A DNA stretch of 55,248 bases from Planctomycetota bacterium (GTDB lineage: Bacteria; Planctomycetota; Planctomycetia; Pirellulales; Pirellulaceae), in assembly GCA_029259935.1 (NCBI GenBank), contig JAJDEH010000239.1, forward strand, positions 1 to 55,248. The letters run 5' to 3'. The position numbers and the translations under genes are program-made. The notes beneath the pieces were generated by a model. It was given only the letters and a program-made list of their open reading frames with translations, did no database searches and was not told the DNA's origin. This document shows, in pieces, positions 8,668 to 17,967 of the stretch; the stretch's first letter is position 1; each line of letters starts with the position of its first letter.

Positions 8668-10806
8668 ATGGACAACTTGTTGTTAACGGCCATCGTTTTC
8701 CTGCCCGCCGTCGCGGCTTTTCTGTTGATGCTGATTCCAAAATTGGCTCCGGAAGCGTGTCGGATGTTGACCTTCGCGGTGACGGCCATTGTGTTTGTGC
8801 TGACCATCGTGGCCGCCGTGGAATTTAATCGCGCGGATGCCCATATTCAGTCGTACCTCAACGAGGCCTGGATACCATCCTTCAGTATCAACTACTTCAT
8901 CGGTATCGATGGGATTAGCCTACCGCTGATCATGCTGACCTCTTTCATCAGCATGCTGGCGATGGCTGCCAGTTGGACCCCCAGCCTGAACAAGCACATC
9001 AAAGCCTATTGTGTGTTGTTTCTATTCTTGGAAACGGGCATGCTGGGCGTTTTCGTGGCGCTCGACTTCTTCCTGTTTTATGTCTTCTGGGAAGTTATGC
9101 TGCTGCCGATGTACTTTTTGATCGGTGTGTGGGGTGGTCCTCGCCGGGAATACGCCGCCATCAAGTTCTTCTTGTATACGTTGGTCGGCAGTGTGTTGAT
9201 GCTGATTGCGATTCTGCTGCTTTACTTCAACAGCGATCTGCGTAGCGTGGCTCAAGTCTCAGAAGTTTATGGCGATCAGCAGGTCGCCGTTGTTTGGAAA
9301 GATCTGCGCGTCAGCGAGCGCGAAGAAGCCCAGATGGGGATCTTCCGAGATAACGTTCAGGGCGGGCAATTGGTGATCGAGGCCGCCAAGGGCGAAACAT
9401 CATTGCGGTTGCTGCCCAGCGCTGAAGGGGATTCCACTAGTGCGTGGTTCGACCAGGGGCAGGACGCCGTGGTAGTCGCCGTCCACCCGGATCAAAACAC
9501 ACTGGCTGACGTTCAACGGGCGATCAAAGCCAGTAGCGACACATCCGCGAAGCTGATTGTTAATCTCGCCAGTGGTGCGCACGATGATGATGCCGTGTCT
9601 GACGCGCCGGTCCATACGTTTAATTTGCTGGCTTTGGCCGCCATTGGCCAGCACACGGACAATTTTAGCACCTCGCTGCAACGCTGGGCGTTCATTCTGC
9701 TCTTCATCGGTTTCGCCATCAAAGTACCTTCGGTGCCGGTCCATACCTGGTTGCCTGATGCTCACGTCGAAGCTCCCACACCGATCTCGATGATCCTGGC
9801 GGGCGTGCTGCTGAAGATGGGCGGTTACGGCATCATCCGCATCTGCTATCCGATTTGCCCGGCCGGCGGTTGCGACTTAGCGCTGTTGGTCTGTGCCATC
9901 GGCGTGATCAGCATGGTTTACGGTGCGTTTGCCGCGATGGCGCAAACGGATTTCAAACGTCTGGTCGCCTACAGTTCGGTGAGCCACATGGGCTACGTTG
10001 TGCTTGGTTTGGGAGTTTGGTCGGCGTTTGGAGCCAACGGTTACAACGCGGACTATTGGAACATGGGCGTCAAAGGCGCGATGTTCCAGATGATTGGACA
10101 CGGCGTGAGTTCGGCTGGCATGTTCTTTATGGTCGGCATTGTTTACGACCGCGTACATCATCGAAACCTCAACGAGTTCGGCGGGCTGTTTTCCAAGATG
10201 CCGATCTACACGGCATTGTCGATTGGTATCTTTTTCGCCGGCCTCGGCTTGCCTGGGCTGTGCGGCTTCATCGGTGAAGTGTTGGTGGTGCTGTCGGTTT
10301 GGAATTACAGTCCTTTCCTGGCCATTGTTTCCGCTTCGGTCGTGATCATCACGGCGGCCTACATCTTGTGGACCATACAACGAGTCTATCTCGGTGCCGA
10401 GTACACGGGTCCGCATGAGGAAGCACTGACACCGATCAACAGCCGTGAATTTGCGGTCGGCGTGACGCTGTTCATCTTTGCGATTATTTTCGGAGTCTTC
10501 CCGCACTCCATTCCGACTCCTAGTGGCGACAGAATTCCCACGGTGTTGGAGTTCATGGACGCTTCGATTGATCGGCAGACCGATGAACTGGCGGACTGGA
10601 CGAGAGAAAACCGGCGAGGCCATCACATGCCATATTGGCCTTGGGATGATACCGCCAGCGCCACTCGCGCGACGAGTACGCAAACTGCGGATGGCACGGA
10701 CCGAAATCCCAAGCAACAGCAGGTCACCGCCAAGCCCGCACCGGCTGACGACCAGGCAAACCTTCCCCTCAAACAAGCCGCCGCGCCGACCAGCAGCGGA
10801 GACTAA
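8668..10806 (+). CDS. nuoM: NADH-quinone oxidoreductase subunit M, with soluble insertion
   Basis: Second antiporter-like subunit of Complex I. Core motifs: FYVFWEVMLLPMYFLIGVWGG with the essential helix-5 glutamate, VHTWLPDAHVEAPTPISMIL, and DFKRLVAYSSVSHMGYVVLG with the channel lysine. At 712 residues it is about 200 longer than usual. One hydrophilic insertion of about 120 residues (roughly 192-315) sits between two membrane helices after YTLVGSVLMLIAILLLYF, and a Thr/Pro/Ala-rich tail of about 80 residues ends the protein. It starts 18 bases after nuoL. Confidence 0.95.
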   Translation: MDNLLLTAIVFLPAVAAFLLMLIPKLAPEACRMLTFAVTAIVFVLTIVAAVEFNRADAHIQSYLNEAWIPSFSINYFIGIDGISLPLIMLTSFISMLAMAASWTPSLNKHIKAYCVLFLFLETGMLGVFVALDFFLFYVFWEVMLLPMYFLIGVWGGPRREYAAIKFFLYTLVGSVLMLIAILLLYFNSDLRSVAQVSEVYGDQQVAVVWKDLRVSEREEAQMGIFRDNVQGGQLVIEAAKGETSLRLLPSAEGDSTSAWFDQGQDAVVVAVHPDQNTLADVQRAIKASSDTSAKLIVNLASGAHDDDAVSDAPVHTFNLLALAAIGQHTDNFSTSLQRWAFILLFIGFAIKVPSVPVHTWLPDAHVEAPTPISMILAGVLLKMGGYGIIRICYPICPAGGCDLALLVCAIGVISMVYGAFAAMAQTDFKRLVAYSSVSHMGYVVLGLGVWSAFGANGYNADYWNMGVKGAMFQMIGHGVSSAGMFFMVGIVYDRVHHRNLNEFGGLFSKMPIYTALSIGIFFAGLGLPGLCGFIGEVLVVLSVWNYSPFLAIVSASVVIITAAYILWTIQRVYLGAEYTGPHEEALTPINSREFAVGVTLFIFAIIFGVFPHSIPTPSGDRIPTVLEFMDASIDRQTDELADWTRENRRGHHMPYWPWDDTASATRATSTQTADGTDRNPKQQQVTAKPAPADDQANLPLKQAAAPTSSGD

Positions 10807-10862
10807 GCACGAGAATCAAGAATGTCGTGCCGCCGCATCCACCGGCGAGCCGAGAAGATTTC

Positions 10863-12764
10863 ATGTCAGAAAACCTGCACGAACTCGTCAGTGACCTCAT
10901 AGTCGATACCAAGGGATCGGCGACCGAACTCGTGACCGCCGACTCCAGTCTGGCGGCGTTCGGCCCTGAGTTGGTGCTTTGCGCGACGATCGTCGTGATG
11001 TTGATTTTCCGAATTTTCATCACTGGCCGCGCGGCTTACATTGCCGCCTTTTTGATTGCTTTGTCCGGCAGTTGTTTTGCGCTTTGGCTTGCCGCTCCCT
11101 GGACTCACCTCGCCAGCATTGCCGTCGACCATGCCAGTCCGGTGGCGGTTACGCGGATGGAAATCTTCACCGGAATGCTGGTGTACGACACGTTCAGTGT
11201 GTACATCCGCGCCGTTCTGTTGTGCTTTGTCGTGTTGTTCCTGCTGTTTACGCAGTTGTCGGGCCTAGCGAATCGCGACGATCGGTTTGATTTTTACACA
11301 TTGCTGTTGGGATCCACTTTAGGCATGTGTTTGATGGCCTCGGCCAACCACTTGCTGATGATCTTCGTCGCCGTGGAAATGGCCAGCGTGCCTTCCTACG
11401 CCTTGGCGGGCCTGATGAAAGGCCGCCGTGTCGCCAGCGAAGCGGCTTTGAAATATGCGGTTTACGGTGCCGGAGCGGCTGGCGTGATGTTGTATGGAAT
11501 CAGCCTGGTGGCCGGTTTGCTCAACACGGCCCACTTGCCGACCATGGCCATCCGCTTGGCCGAGTATTTGGGCGAAGGGCCGGTGGGCGGGGCTGACACG
11601 ATGGTACTGGCCTTGGGCGGACTAATGATCATGGTCGGCCTAGCATTCAAGTTGTCCGCCGTGCCATTTCATTTCTGGTGTCCCGACGTATTCGAAGGGG
11701 CGACGGCCGAGATCAATGCATTTTTGAGTGTGGCCTCGAAGGCGGCCGCTTTGGCGTTGTTGGTTCGCGTGGCGCTCGGATTTGGAGTGGTGCCGACGCC
11801 GTCGGTCGAAGTCAGCCAGGTTGCCGCCATGGATCAAGAGTCGCTGCCCAACGAAGCGTATTTCAAACCTGGGGCTCGCAGTCTATACCACGCCAAGTTT
11901 CCTTCGGCACCGGCCGCTGATTCGTCGGCCGATGAGGAGACGGCGCAACGCAACGAGGCGACCTCCACGCCCTTTGTGATGGTCAGCACCAGCGATGAAG
12001 AACTGGACGTTCCCCAGGATGCCATGTCGTCCTTGAGTCCCGTGCGCATGTTTATCGCCAAAGTGATCGCGCTATTTGCCGTAATTACTTGTACCTTCGG
12101 CAACCTGGCTGCCTACGGACAGACGAACATTAAGCGTCTGATGGCCTATTCGACGATCGCCCATGCCGGTTATATGATGATGCCCGTGCCGGTGATCATG
12201 GTGATGGCAGGCCACGATGTGTCGATCGCTGAATCGGCCGTGTCGGCGCTTTGTATCTATATCGCGGTCTACCTTTTCATGAATTTGGGGGCGTTCGCCG
12301 TGATCGCCTTCCTCGGTAAGGCGATGCGAAGTGACGAGATCGCCGACTACTCGGGGCTGATCCGCCGCTGCCCGTTTTTGGTGATCTGCCTTTCGCTGAT
12401 TATGTTTAGCCTGATCGGCATGCCGCCGTTGGCGGGCTTTGTTGGCAAGTTTGCGATCTTCGCCTCGCTGGCCGATGGCTGGCGTTCGGCAACGGCGGCC
12501 GACATACCGGCCACGTTCTTACTGGTGCTGTTGTTGGTTGGCGGTGTGAATACGGCGATCAGCTTGTTCTATTATTTGCGTGTCGTGAAGACGATGACGC
12601 TGGACCCGGAACCGGAAGGCCGTGAGCCCTTTGTCGGGCCGGACATATTCCAGCGAGGATTTGTCTTGTTGATGGCGGGGGCGACGATTGTGCTTTTTAT
12701 CGCGTGGGACTGGCTGAGCGGCATTGGCCAAGTTGCCGCCCATCATTTGTTCCCTCTCTCCTAA
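10863..12764 (+). CDS. nuoN: NADH-quinone oxidoreductase subunit N, with soluble insertion
   Basis: Third antiporter-like subunit of Complex I, next to NuoK in the membrane arm. Motifs: NHLLMIFVAVEMASVPSYAL with the key glutamate, SAVPFHFWCPDVFEGA, and NIKRLMAYSTIAHAGYMMM. Length is 633 residues against the usual 480-500; the extra part is a polar insertion at about residues 310-390 (acidic, Ser/Ala-rich) between membrane helices. I prefer ATG 10863 (MSENLHELVSDL) over the in-frame GTG 10827, whose 12 extra residues are proline-rich and uncharacteristic. It is the last nuo gene of the operon. Confidence 0.93.
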   Translation: MSENLHELVSDLIVDTKGSATELVTADSSLAAFGPELVLCATIVVMLIFRIFITGRAAYIAAFLIALSGSCFALWLAAPWTHLASIAVDHASPVAVTRMEIFTGMLVYDTFSVYIRAVLLCFVVLFLLFTQLSGLANRDDRFDFYTLLLGSTLGMCLMASANHLLMIFVAVEMASVPSYALAGLMKGRRVASEAALKYAVYGAGAAGVMLYGISLVAGLLNTAHLPTMAIRLAEYLGEGPVGGADTMVLALGGLMIMVGLAFKLSAVPFHFWCPDVFEGATAEINAFLSVASKAAALALLVRVALGFGVVPTPSVEVSQVAAMDQESLPNEAYFKPGARSLYHAKFPSAPAADSSADEETAQRNEATSTPFVMVSTSDEELDVPQDAMSSLSPVRMFIAKVIALFAVITCTFGNLAAYGQTNIKRLMAYSTIAHAGYMMMPVPVIMVMAGHDVSIAESAVSALCIYIAVYLFMNLGAFAVIAFLGKAMRSDEIADYSGLIRRCPFLVICLSLIMFSLIGMPPLAGFVGKFAIFASLADGWRSATAADIPATFLLVLLLVGGVNTAISLFYYLRVVKTMTLDPEPEGREPFVGPDIFQRGFVLLMAGATIVLFIAWDWLSGIGQVAAHHLFPLS

Positions 12765-12775
12765 TCCGTCAGCGC

Positions 12776-13207
12776 ATGAATTCCACGACGACCAGCGACG
12801 CGCTCAACCGGCTGTACGCGATTCACTATCGTTCGCTGCCCAGCTATCTTCGCTATGCCAAGCCGTACTCCTTACGGGGAGACGAGGCCGCCAAGGAGAC
12901 TCTAGATCAAATCGCCCTCGATCACGAAGCCATGGTAACGCGAATCGGCGATTTGTTGGTGATCAGCAAGGTGATTCCTGATTCGGACGAGTATCCGATG
13001 GAGTTCACCTTCTATCACGACCTCGGTTATGATTTTCTCGTACGGAAGGTCATCGAGCATCAGGTGCAAGATATTGCAGTGATCGAGCAATGCGTTGAGC
13101 AATTGAGTTTGGCTCCGCTGGCTAAGGCACTCGCGGAAGAATGTCTAGGCGAGGCGAAGGGGCATCTCGACTCGCTGCGGGAATTGGCCGAGCAAACGAC
13201 GGCTTGA
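12776..13207 (+). CDS. Small helical protein, possibly ferritin-like
   Basis: A 143-residue cytoplasmic protein without signal or membrane segments. It looks all-helical, with Glu/His/Asp-rich helices (DEAAKETLDQIALDHEAM, MEFTFYHDLGYDFLVRKVIE, HQVQDIAVIEQCVEQL), a pattern reminiscent of four-helix ferritin-like proteins. I do not see a complete ExxH metal pair repeated as in rubrerythrin, so the function stays open. The ATG at 12776 lies 11 bases after nuoN; the frame is open upstream inside nuoN but that part is not protein-like. It is probably co-transcribed with the nuo genes and tatD. Confidence 0.75.
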   Translation: MNSTTTSDALNRLYAIHYRSLPSYLRYAKPYSLRGDEAAKETLDQIALDHEAMVTRIGDLLVISKVIPDSDEYPMEFTFYHDLGYDFLVRKVIEHQVQDIAVIEQCVEQLSLAPLAKALAEECLGEAKGHLDSLRELAEQTTA

Positions 13208-13231
13208 TTCGTGTGATGGGCTGAACGTCCC

Positions 13232-14020
13232 ATGGAACTCTTTGACACCCACGCTCATCTTGATGACGAGCAATTCGACGACATTCGCGATGCCGTTGTC
13301 GAACGGGCGGTCGCCGATGGCGTTGGCACCGTAATCGCCGTCGGCACAACCGCTTCGGCCAGCAAAAAGTGTGTGGAGATCGCGGCGCGCTACGAGAACG
13401 TATTTTGTTCGGTCGGCATTCAGCCAAACTATTGCGCCCAGGCCGCCAGCGACGACTGGGATCAGATCGTCCAACTGGCAACCGAGCCCAAAGTCGCGGG
13501 ACTAGGTGAAACGGGCCTAGACCGTTATTGGGACTACACTCCGCTAGAAGTGCAGCGCGACTACTTCGACCGCCACCTGCGGTTGTCCCAAAAAACCGGC
13601 TTGCCCTTCATCGTGCATATGCGCGACTGCGGGGAAGACATTTTGGAGATGCTGCGTGAGGCTCGCCTGCGAGGGCCGCTCGATGGTGTCATGCACTCGT
13701 TCACGGGCGACGCGACCTTGGCCGCCGAGTGTCTCGATTTGGGCCTGTACATCAGCTTCGCCGGGATGGTGACCTATAAAAAGTCGCACGAACTTCGATC
13801 GGTGTCGGCCGGAATACCCGCCGACCGCATTTTGATCGAGACCGACTCGCCGTATCTGTCCCCGCATCCGCACCGAGGACAACGCCCTAACGAACCGGCT
13901 TTGATTGTACACACCGCCCAATGCTTGGCCGATGCACGCGGGTCCAGCCTGGACGACTTCGCCCAGCTGACGACCGAAAACGCCCGGCGGCTGTTTCGCG
14001 TCGCCCTGGGGTCTCAATAG
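13232..14020 (+). CDS. TatD family metal-dependent hydrolase
   Basis: A 262-residue TIM-barrel metal-dependent hydrolase of the TatD/YcfH type (DNase-like). Visible metal ligands are H7 and H9 in FDTHAHLDD, the glutamate in GLGETGLDRYW, the histidine of PFIVHMRDCGED, the histidine of GVMHSFTGD and the late aspartate in IETDSPYLSP. The set is complete, so the enzyme should be active. It follows the small helical gene by 24 bases. Family members act as 3'-5' exonucleases or D-aminoacyl-type hydrolases; substrate cannot be told here. Confidence 0.93.
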   Translation: MELFDTHAHLDDEQFDDIRDAVVERAVADGVGTVIAVGTTASASKKCVEIAARYENVFCSVGIQPNYCAQAASDDWDQIVQLATEPKVAGLGETGLDRYWDYTPLEVQRDYFDRHLRLSQKTGLPFIVHMRDCGEDILEMLREARLRGPLDGVMHSFTGDATLAAECLDLGLYISFAGMVTYKKSHELRSVSAGIPADRILIETDSPYLSPHPHRGQRPNEPALIVHTAQCLADARGSSLDDFAQLTTENARRLFRVALGSQ

Positions 14021-14105
14021 GATGTTTTCTCGCCTGCGCCTGTTTAGAATAGTTCGGCTATGGAGATCCGCACGCCCTGCAACTTGAACGACCGGAGATT
14101 GATCG

Positions 14106-17075
14106 ATGCGAATTTGGCTGGTGACTGGTTTGCTATTTTCCTGCATGTTTCAGCAACAGATGGCGGCCGTTGCCTGGGCCAAGGACGCCGCAACTCCCGA
14201 GTGGATTTGGCTGAACAGCTCGCCGAAACAAGGTGAAACCGTCTACTTTCGCCGCACGTTCAACTTGGCTGGAGAACTGAAGTCGGCCAAGGTTGTGGCT
14301 GCTTGCGATGATTCGATGGTCGTTTTCGTCAATGGAAAACGAGTTGCGGCACACAACGCGTGGCAACATGCGATCCTGGTTGACACCACCAAACATATGG
14401 TGCAGGGAAAGAATGTTGTCGCAATTCAAGGTAAGAACAACGGCAGTATTGGCGCGTTGATCGCACAAGTTACTTTGGAACTTGCCGATGGAACCAAACA
14501 GACCATGGTTTCCGATGCTGCTTGGCGCGTGGCGGCGAAAGAGCAAGACGGTTGGCAAACGACCGCTTTGGATGACTCGACCTGGAAGCAGCCTCACAGT
14601 TTCGGAAAGTTGGGCGTCTCGCCGTGGAGGGCGATTGAATTTTCGGGGGCGAGGCCGACTTCGCAACCGTCGACACCTGCGGAGCGAATTTCGGTCCCCG
14701 AGGGATTTGAGGTCGATTTGGTTTACTCGGTTCCCAAAGCGGAGCAAGGGAGCTGGGTGAGCATGACGCCCGACGCCAAAGGTCGCCTGATCGTTTCCGA
14801 CCAAAACGGTAGCCTGTATCGCGTGACTCCTGGGAAGAATCACGAATCTACCAAGGTCGAAAAGATCGAACTGAATATCGGTGCCGCGCAAGGATTGTTG
14901 TGGGCCTTCGATTGTTTGTATGTGACCGTGAATGGCGGTGCGGCGCAAGGCAGTGGGTTCTATCGCGTGACGGATACCGATGGCGACGACCAGTTGGATC
15001 GCGTCGAATTGTTGAAGAAGCTTCGCGGCGGCGGCGAACATGGTCCCCACGGAATTCGCTTGGGTCCGGACGGAATGCTGTATGTGATCGCCGGCAACCA
15101 TACGGCCATTCCGGATGATATCGAGCCGACCTCGCCTCATCGCAATTGGGCGGAAGATCTTCTATTGCCGCGAAATCCCGATGGTCGGGGTCACGCGACG
15201 GGCCGCATGGCTCCGGCGGGCTGGGTCGCGCGGACGGATAAAGACGGCCAGCGTTGGGAATTGATTTGCGCCGGCTTTCGCAATCCTTACGATATCGATT
15301 TCAATCAGGATGGTGAGTTATTCACTTACGATGCCGATATGGAGTGGGACACGGGTACGCCCTGGTATCGGCCAACGCGGGTGAACCACTGTGTTTCCGC
15401 CGGCGAGTTTGGCTGGCGATTCGGCACGGGAAAATGGCCTGACTACCAAGCCGATAGCTTGGGCGCGGTCGTCGACATTGGCCTCGGATCGCCGACGGGC
15501 ATTGGATTCGGAACAGGGGCCAAGTTTCCGGCCAAGTATCAGCGAGCGCTGTACATCTGCGATTGGACCTACGGCAAGCTGTATGCCGTACACATGCAGC
15601 CGCGCGGCGCGAGTTACTCAGCAAATCTTGAAGTGTTCGCCCAAGCGAAACCGCTACCACTCACGGATGTCGTGGTCAATCACGATGGGGCGCTGTACTT
15701 CACCATCGGCGGTCGCGGCACGCAATCGGGTTTGTATCGAGTTTCCTACGTGGGTAAAGAGTCAACGAAAGCTGCGGCGGCTATCACTCATGCCGCCGCC
15801 AAAAAGGCTCGTGATACTCGCCACGAATTGGAACGACTGCAAGTTGCGAAGTCGGATGAAGCGTTGGACTTCATCTGGCCAAACTTGAACAGTTCGGATC
15901 GTTATATTCGCTACGCGGCTCGCGTCGCCTTGGAGAATCAAGACGCGAACGCTTGGCGGCAACGTGCTTTTGAAGAAACGAAAATCAACGCCCGGATTCA
16001 GGCCATGCTTGCATTGGCGCGCGGCGAATTGCCCGAGCTGCAGCCAAAGATACTGCAGCGGCTGAGTACGCTGCCGCTCCGCAGCCTCACCGAGCAACAA
16101 TTGGTCGAGACGTTGCGGGCATACGGGCTAGTTTTCGCCCGATATGGCGTGCCCGATAAAAAGACCGCCGCCGCGATCAGCAAGACGATTAGCCCGCTCT
16201 ATCCGCATGCCAGCAACGTGGCTAACCGCGAGTTGTGTCGCTTGCTGGTTTATCTCGACGCGCCGGATATTATCGGTCGCTCGATGAAGTTGTTGGGCGA
16301 GTCGGTTACGCAAGAAGATCAACTATTCTTTGTCTTTGTGTTGCGAAACGTGCAGCACGGCTGGACGCCCGAGCAACGGCGGGCCTACTTCAGTTGGATG
16401 AACCTGGCCGAGAAGAATTATCGAGGTGGGGCCAGTTTTCAGAGGTTTGTTCAACAGATTCGCAAGGATGCGGTCGCCTTGCTGACGGCTGACGACAAAG
16501 CCGACTTGAAAGACATCTTGGAGGGGAAACGCAATGTCGAAGTGGTCAAGCTAGAGACGACTCGGCAGTTCTTGCACAACTGGCAAATGGAAGATCTGGA
16601 ACCCATGCTCGCGGAAGCGGAGCGTGGCCGATCGTTTAAGAAAGGTCAGGCGGCTTTCCATGCGGCGCAGTGTTACAAGTGCCATCGTTTTCAGGGGCAA
16701 GGCGGGGCGACCGGTCCGGATATCACGGGAGTTGGCAATCGCTTTGACGCCAAGTATCTGTTGGAGGCGCTGATAGAACCGTCCAAAGTAGTTTCCGATC
16801 AGTATGCGAATACAAATATCGTGACTGTTGACGGCGAGATTTTCAGCGGTCGGATTATCGACCAAGACGACAAACATGTGCGTGTTCGCACGGATCCTTA
16901 TGCTTTGGAGTTAACCTCGATCGCCAAGAGTGACATTGAAGAACAGCTTCCGTCGAAAGTGTCGGAAATGCCCCAAGGGTTGATCAACGTCTTGACCAAG
17001 GAAGAAATCCTGGATCTGATTGCCTTCATGCGATCTGGAGGCAACCGGGAGGATCGCGTGTTCCAACGTGAGTAG
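14106..17075 (+). CDS. PVC-type heme-binding beta-propeller protein (large cytochrome c)
   Basis: A 989-residue exported protein. Residues 1-25 form a signal peptide. About 27-180 resemble a galactose-binding-like beta-sandwich (VYFRRTFNLAG, VVFVNGKRV). About 195-550 form a sugar-dehydrogenase-like six-bladed propeller typical of planctomycete membrane-bound dehydrogenase proteins (PHGIRLGPDGMLYVIAGNHT, GFRNPYDIDFNQDGEL). About 570-830 are helical, HEAT-like. The C-terminus is a PVC-type heme-binding domain with CYKCH (C856, C859, H860) followed by GPDITGVGNRFD. It probably moves electrons during extracytoplasmic sugar oxidation or binding; the substrate is unknown. It lies alone, with the next gene convergent. 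Confidence 0.9.
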   Translation: MRIWLVTGLLFSCMFQQQMAAVAWAKDAATPEWIWLNSSPKQGETVYFRRTFNLAGELKSAKVVAACDDSMVVFVNGKRVAAHNAWQHAILVDTTKHMVQGKNVVAIQGKNNGSIGALIAQVTLELADGTKQTMVSDAAWRVAAKEQDGWQTTALDDSTWKQPHSFGKLGVSPWRAIEFSGARPTSQPSTPAERISVPEGFEVDLVYSVPKAEQGSWVSMTPDAKGRLIVSDQNGSLYRVTPGKNHESTKVEKIELNIGAAQGLLWAFDCLYVTVNGGAAQGSGFYRVTDTDGDDQLDRVELLKKLRGGGEHGPHGIRLGPDGMLYVIAGNHTAIPDDIEPTSPHRNWAEDLLLPRNPDGRGHATGRMAPAGWVARTDKDGQRWELICAGFRNPYDIDFNQDGELFTYDADMEWDTGTPWYRPTRVNHCVSAGEFGWRFGTGKWPDYQADSLGAVVDIGLGSPTGIGFGTGAKFPAKYQRALYICDWTYGKLYAVHMQPRGASYSANLEVFAQAKPLPLTDVVVNHDGALYFTIGGRGTQSGLYRVSYVGKESTKAAAAITHAAAKKARDTRHELERLQVAKSDEALDFIWPNLNSSDRYIRYAARVALENQDANAWRQRAFEETKINARIQAMLALARGELPELQPKILQRLSTLPLRSLTEQQLVETLRAYGLVFARYGVPDKKTAAAISKTISPLYPHASNVANRELCRLLVYLDAPDIIGRSMKLLGESVTQEDQLFFVFVLRNVQHGWTPEQRRAYFSWMNLAEKNYRGGASFQRFVQQIRKDAVALLTADDKADLKDILEGKRNVEVVKLETTRQFLHNWQMEDLEPMLAEAERGRSFKKGQAAFHAAQCYKCHRFQGQGGATGPDITGVGNRFDAKYLLEALIEPSKVVSDQYANTNIVTVDGEIFSGRIIDQDDKHVRVRTDPYALELTSIAKSDIEEQLPSKVSEMPQGLINVLTKEEILDLIAFMRSGGNREDRVFQRE

Positions 17076-17098
17076 GTGATCAGCGAACGGCATTATTC

Positions 17099-17881
17099 TC
17101 AGATGTTCTTCAAGAACTCCACGGCTTGACCGACTTCCGTGACGGGGTCGGACGCGTTTTCCCGTTCCACGGTGAAGTAGCCTCGGTATTGGCGCTCTTC
17201 GAGGACGCCCATGATTTCGGGAAAATCGGCCGAACCGCGTCCGAGCGGGACTTCCAGCCCGCGTCCTTGCGCCAAATCGCGAACGCCGTCGCGGGCATGG
17301 ACATGCAGGACATGTTCCCCCAGGGCTCGTGCCGCCTCGCTGGCGGAGAAGCCGTTGATGATTAAGTTGCCTGGATCTAGATCGACTCCCATTGATCCTG
17401 GCGGCAAGGCGTCGATCAGTCGCCGTAGATCCTCCGCGTCTTCGGAACCAGTTTTTGCCGCCAGCAGAGCTCCCACACGCTGGCCATGCCGGCCCAGATC
17501 GGCCAAACTCTCCACCAGCAAGTCCCACTCCAGGCCCTCGGACTCCGGCGGAACGCGGCCAATTTGATTGACCAACACCGAGGCTCCCAGATCGTAGGCC
17601 ATCTGCATGGCCTGCTTGGTCCCCTCGACGCGTCGGTCTAGATCTTCCAGCACGTTGTAGCCACGTCGGGTTTGATAACGGACCGCGCAAACCCGCAAAT
17701 TCACGTCGTCCAGCATTTTCCGCAAATGCCGAGTGGCGGTACGGGTCATTTCTTGCGGTTTGACCTCACTACGAGCATCAATTTCAACCGCGTCGGCTCC
17801 CAACATGGCCGCTGTATGCAAAGCTTTCTTAAACGGTTGCCGCAAGCTACTAAGTTGAATACCGACTTTCAGTTGGAGCAT
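17099..17881 (-). CDS. Sugar phosphate isomerase/epimerase family TIM-barrel protein
   Basis: A 260-residue xylose-isomerase-like TIM barrel (AP endonuclease 2 family). Motifs: MLGADAVEIDAR near the N-terminus, GVDLDPGNLIINGF in the middle and HVLHVHARDGVRD followed by PLGRGSADFPEIM, which carry the usual metal-binding Glu/Asp/His residues of the fold. It ends with YFTVERENASDPVTEV. I chose ATG at 17881 (product MLQLKVGIQLSSLRQ) because the frame upstream to 17941 does not look like the family. It converges on the heme protein gene and is divergent from the large secreted protein at 17968. Substrate not predictable. Confidence 0.88.
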   Translation of the reverse strand: MLQLKVGIQLSSLRQPFKKALHTAAMLGADAVEIDARSEVKPQEMTRTATRHLRKMLDDVNLRVCAVRYQTRRGYNVLEDLDRRVEGTKQAMQMAYDLGASVLVNQIGRVPPESEGLEWDLLVESLADLGRHGQRVGALLAAKTGSEDAEDLRRLIDALPPGSMGVDLDPGNLIINGFSASEAARALGEHVLHVHARDGVRDLAQGRGLEVPLGRGSADFPEIMGVLEERQYRGYFTVERENASDPVTEVGQAVEFLKNI

Positions 17882-17967
17882 GGTATCGCCAAGTGCTTTC
17901 GCGGGCCCTGTGTCGTGCGAGTTGACGCGGGCTAGATACAACTATCCTTCACCCGGTCCAGAAAACT

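Noticed and set aside
9877..10776. 299-codon open frame on the minus strand opposite nuoM
   Set aside because: Antisense to conserved membrane helices, with a basic, His/Arg-rich product and no translation signal.
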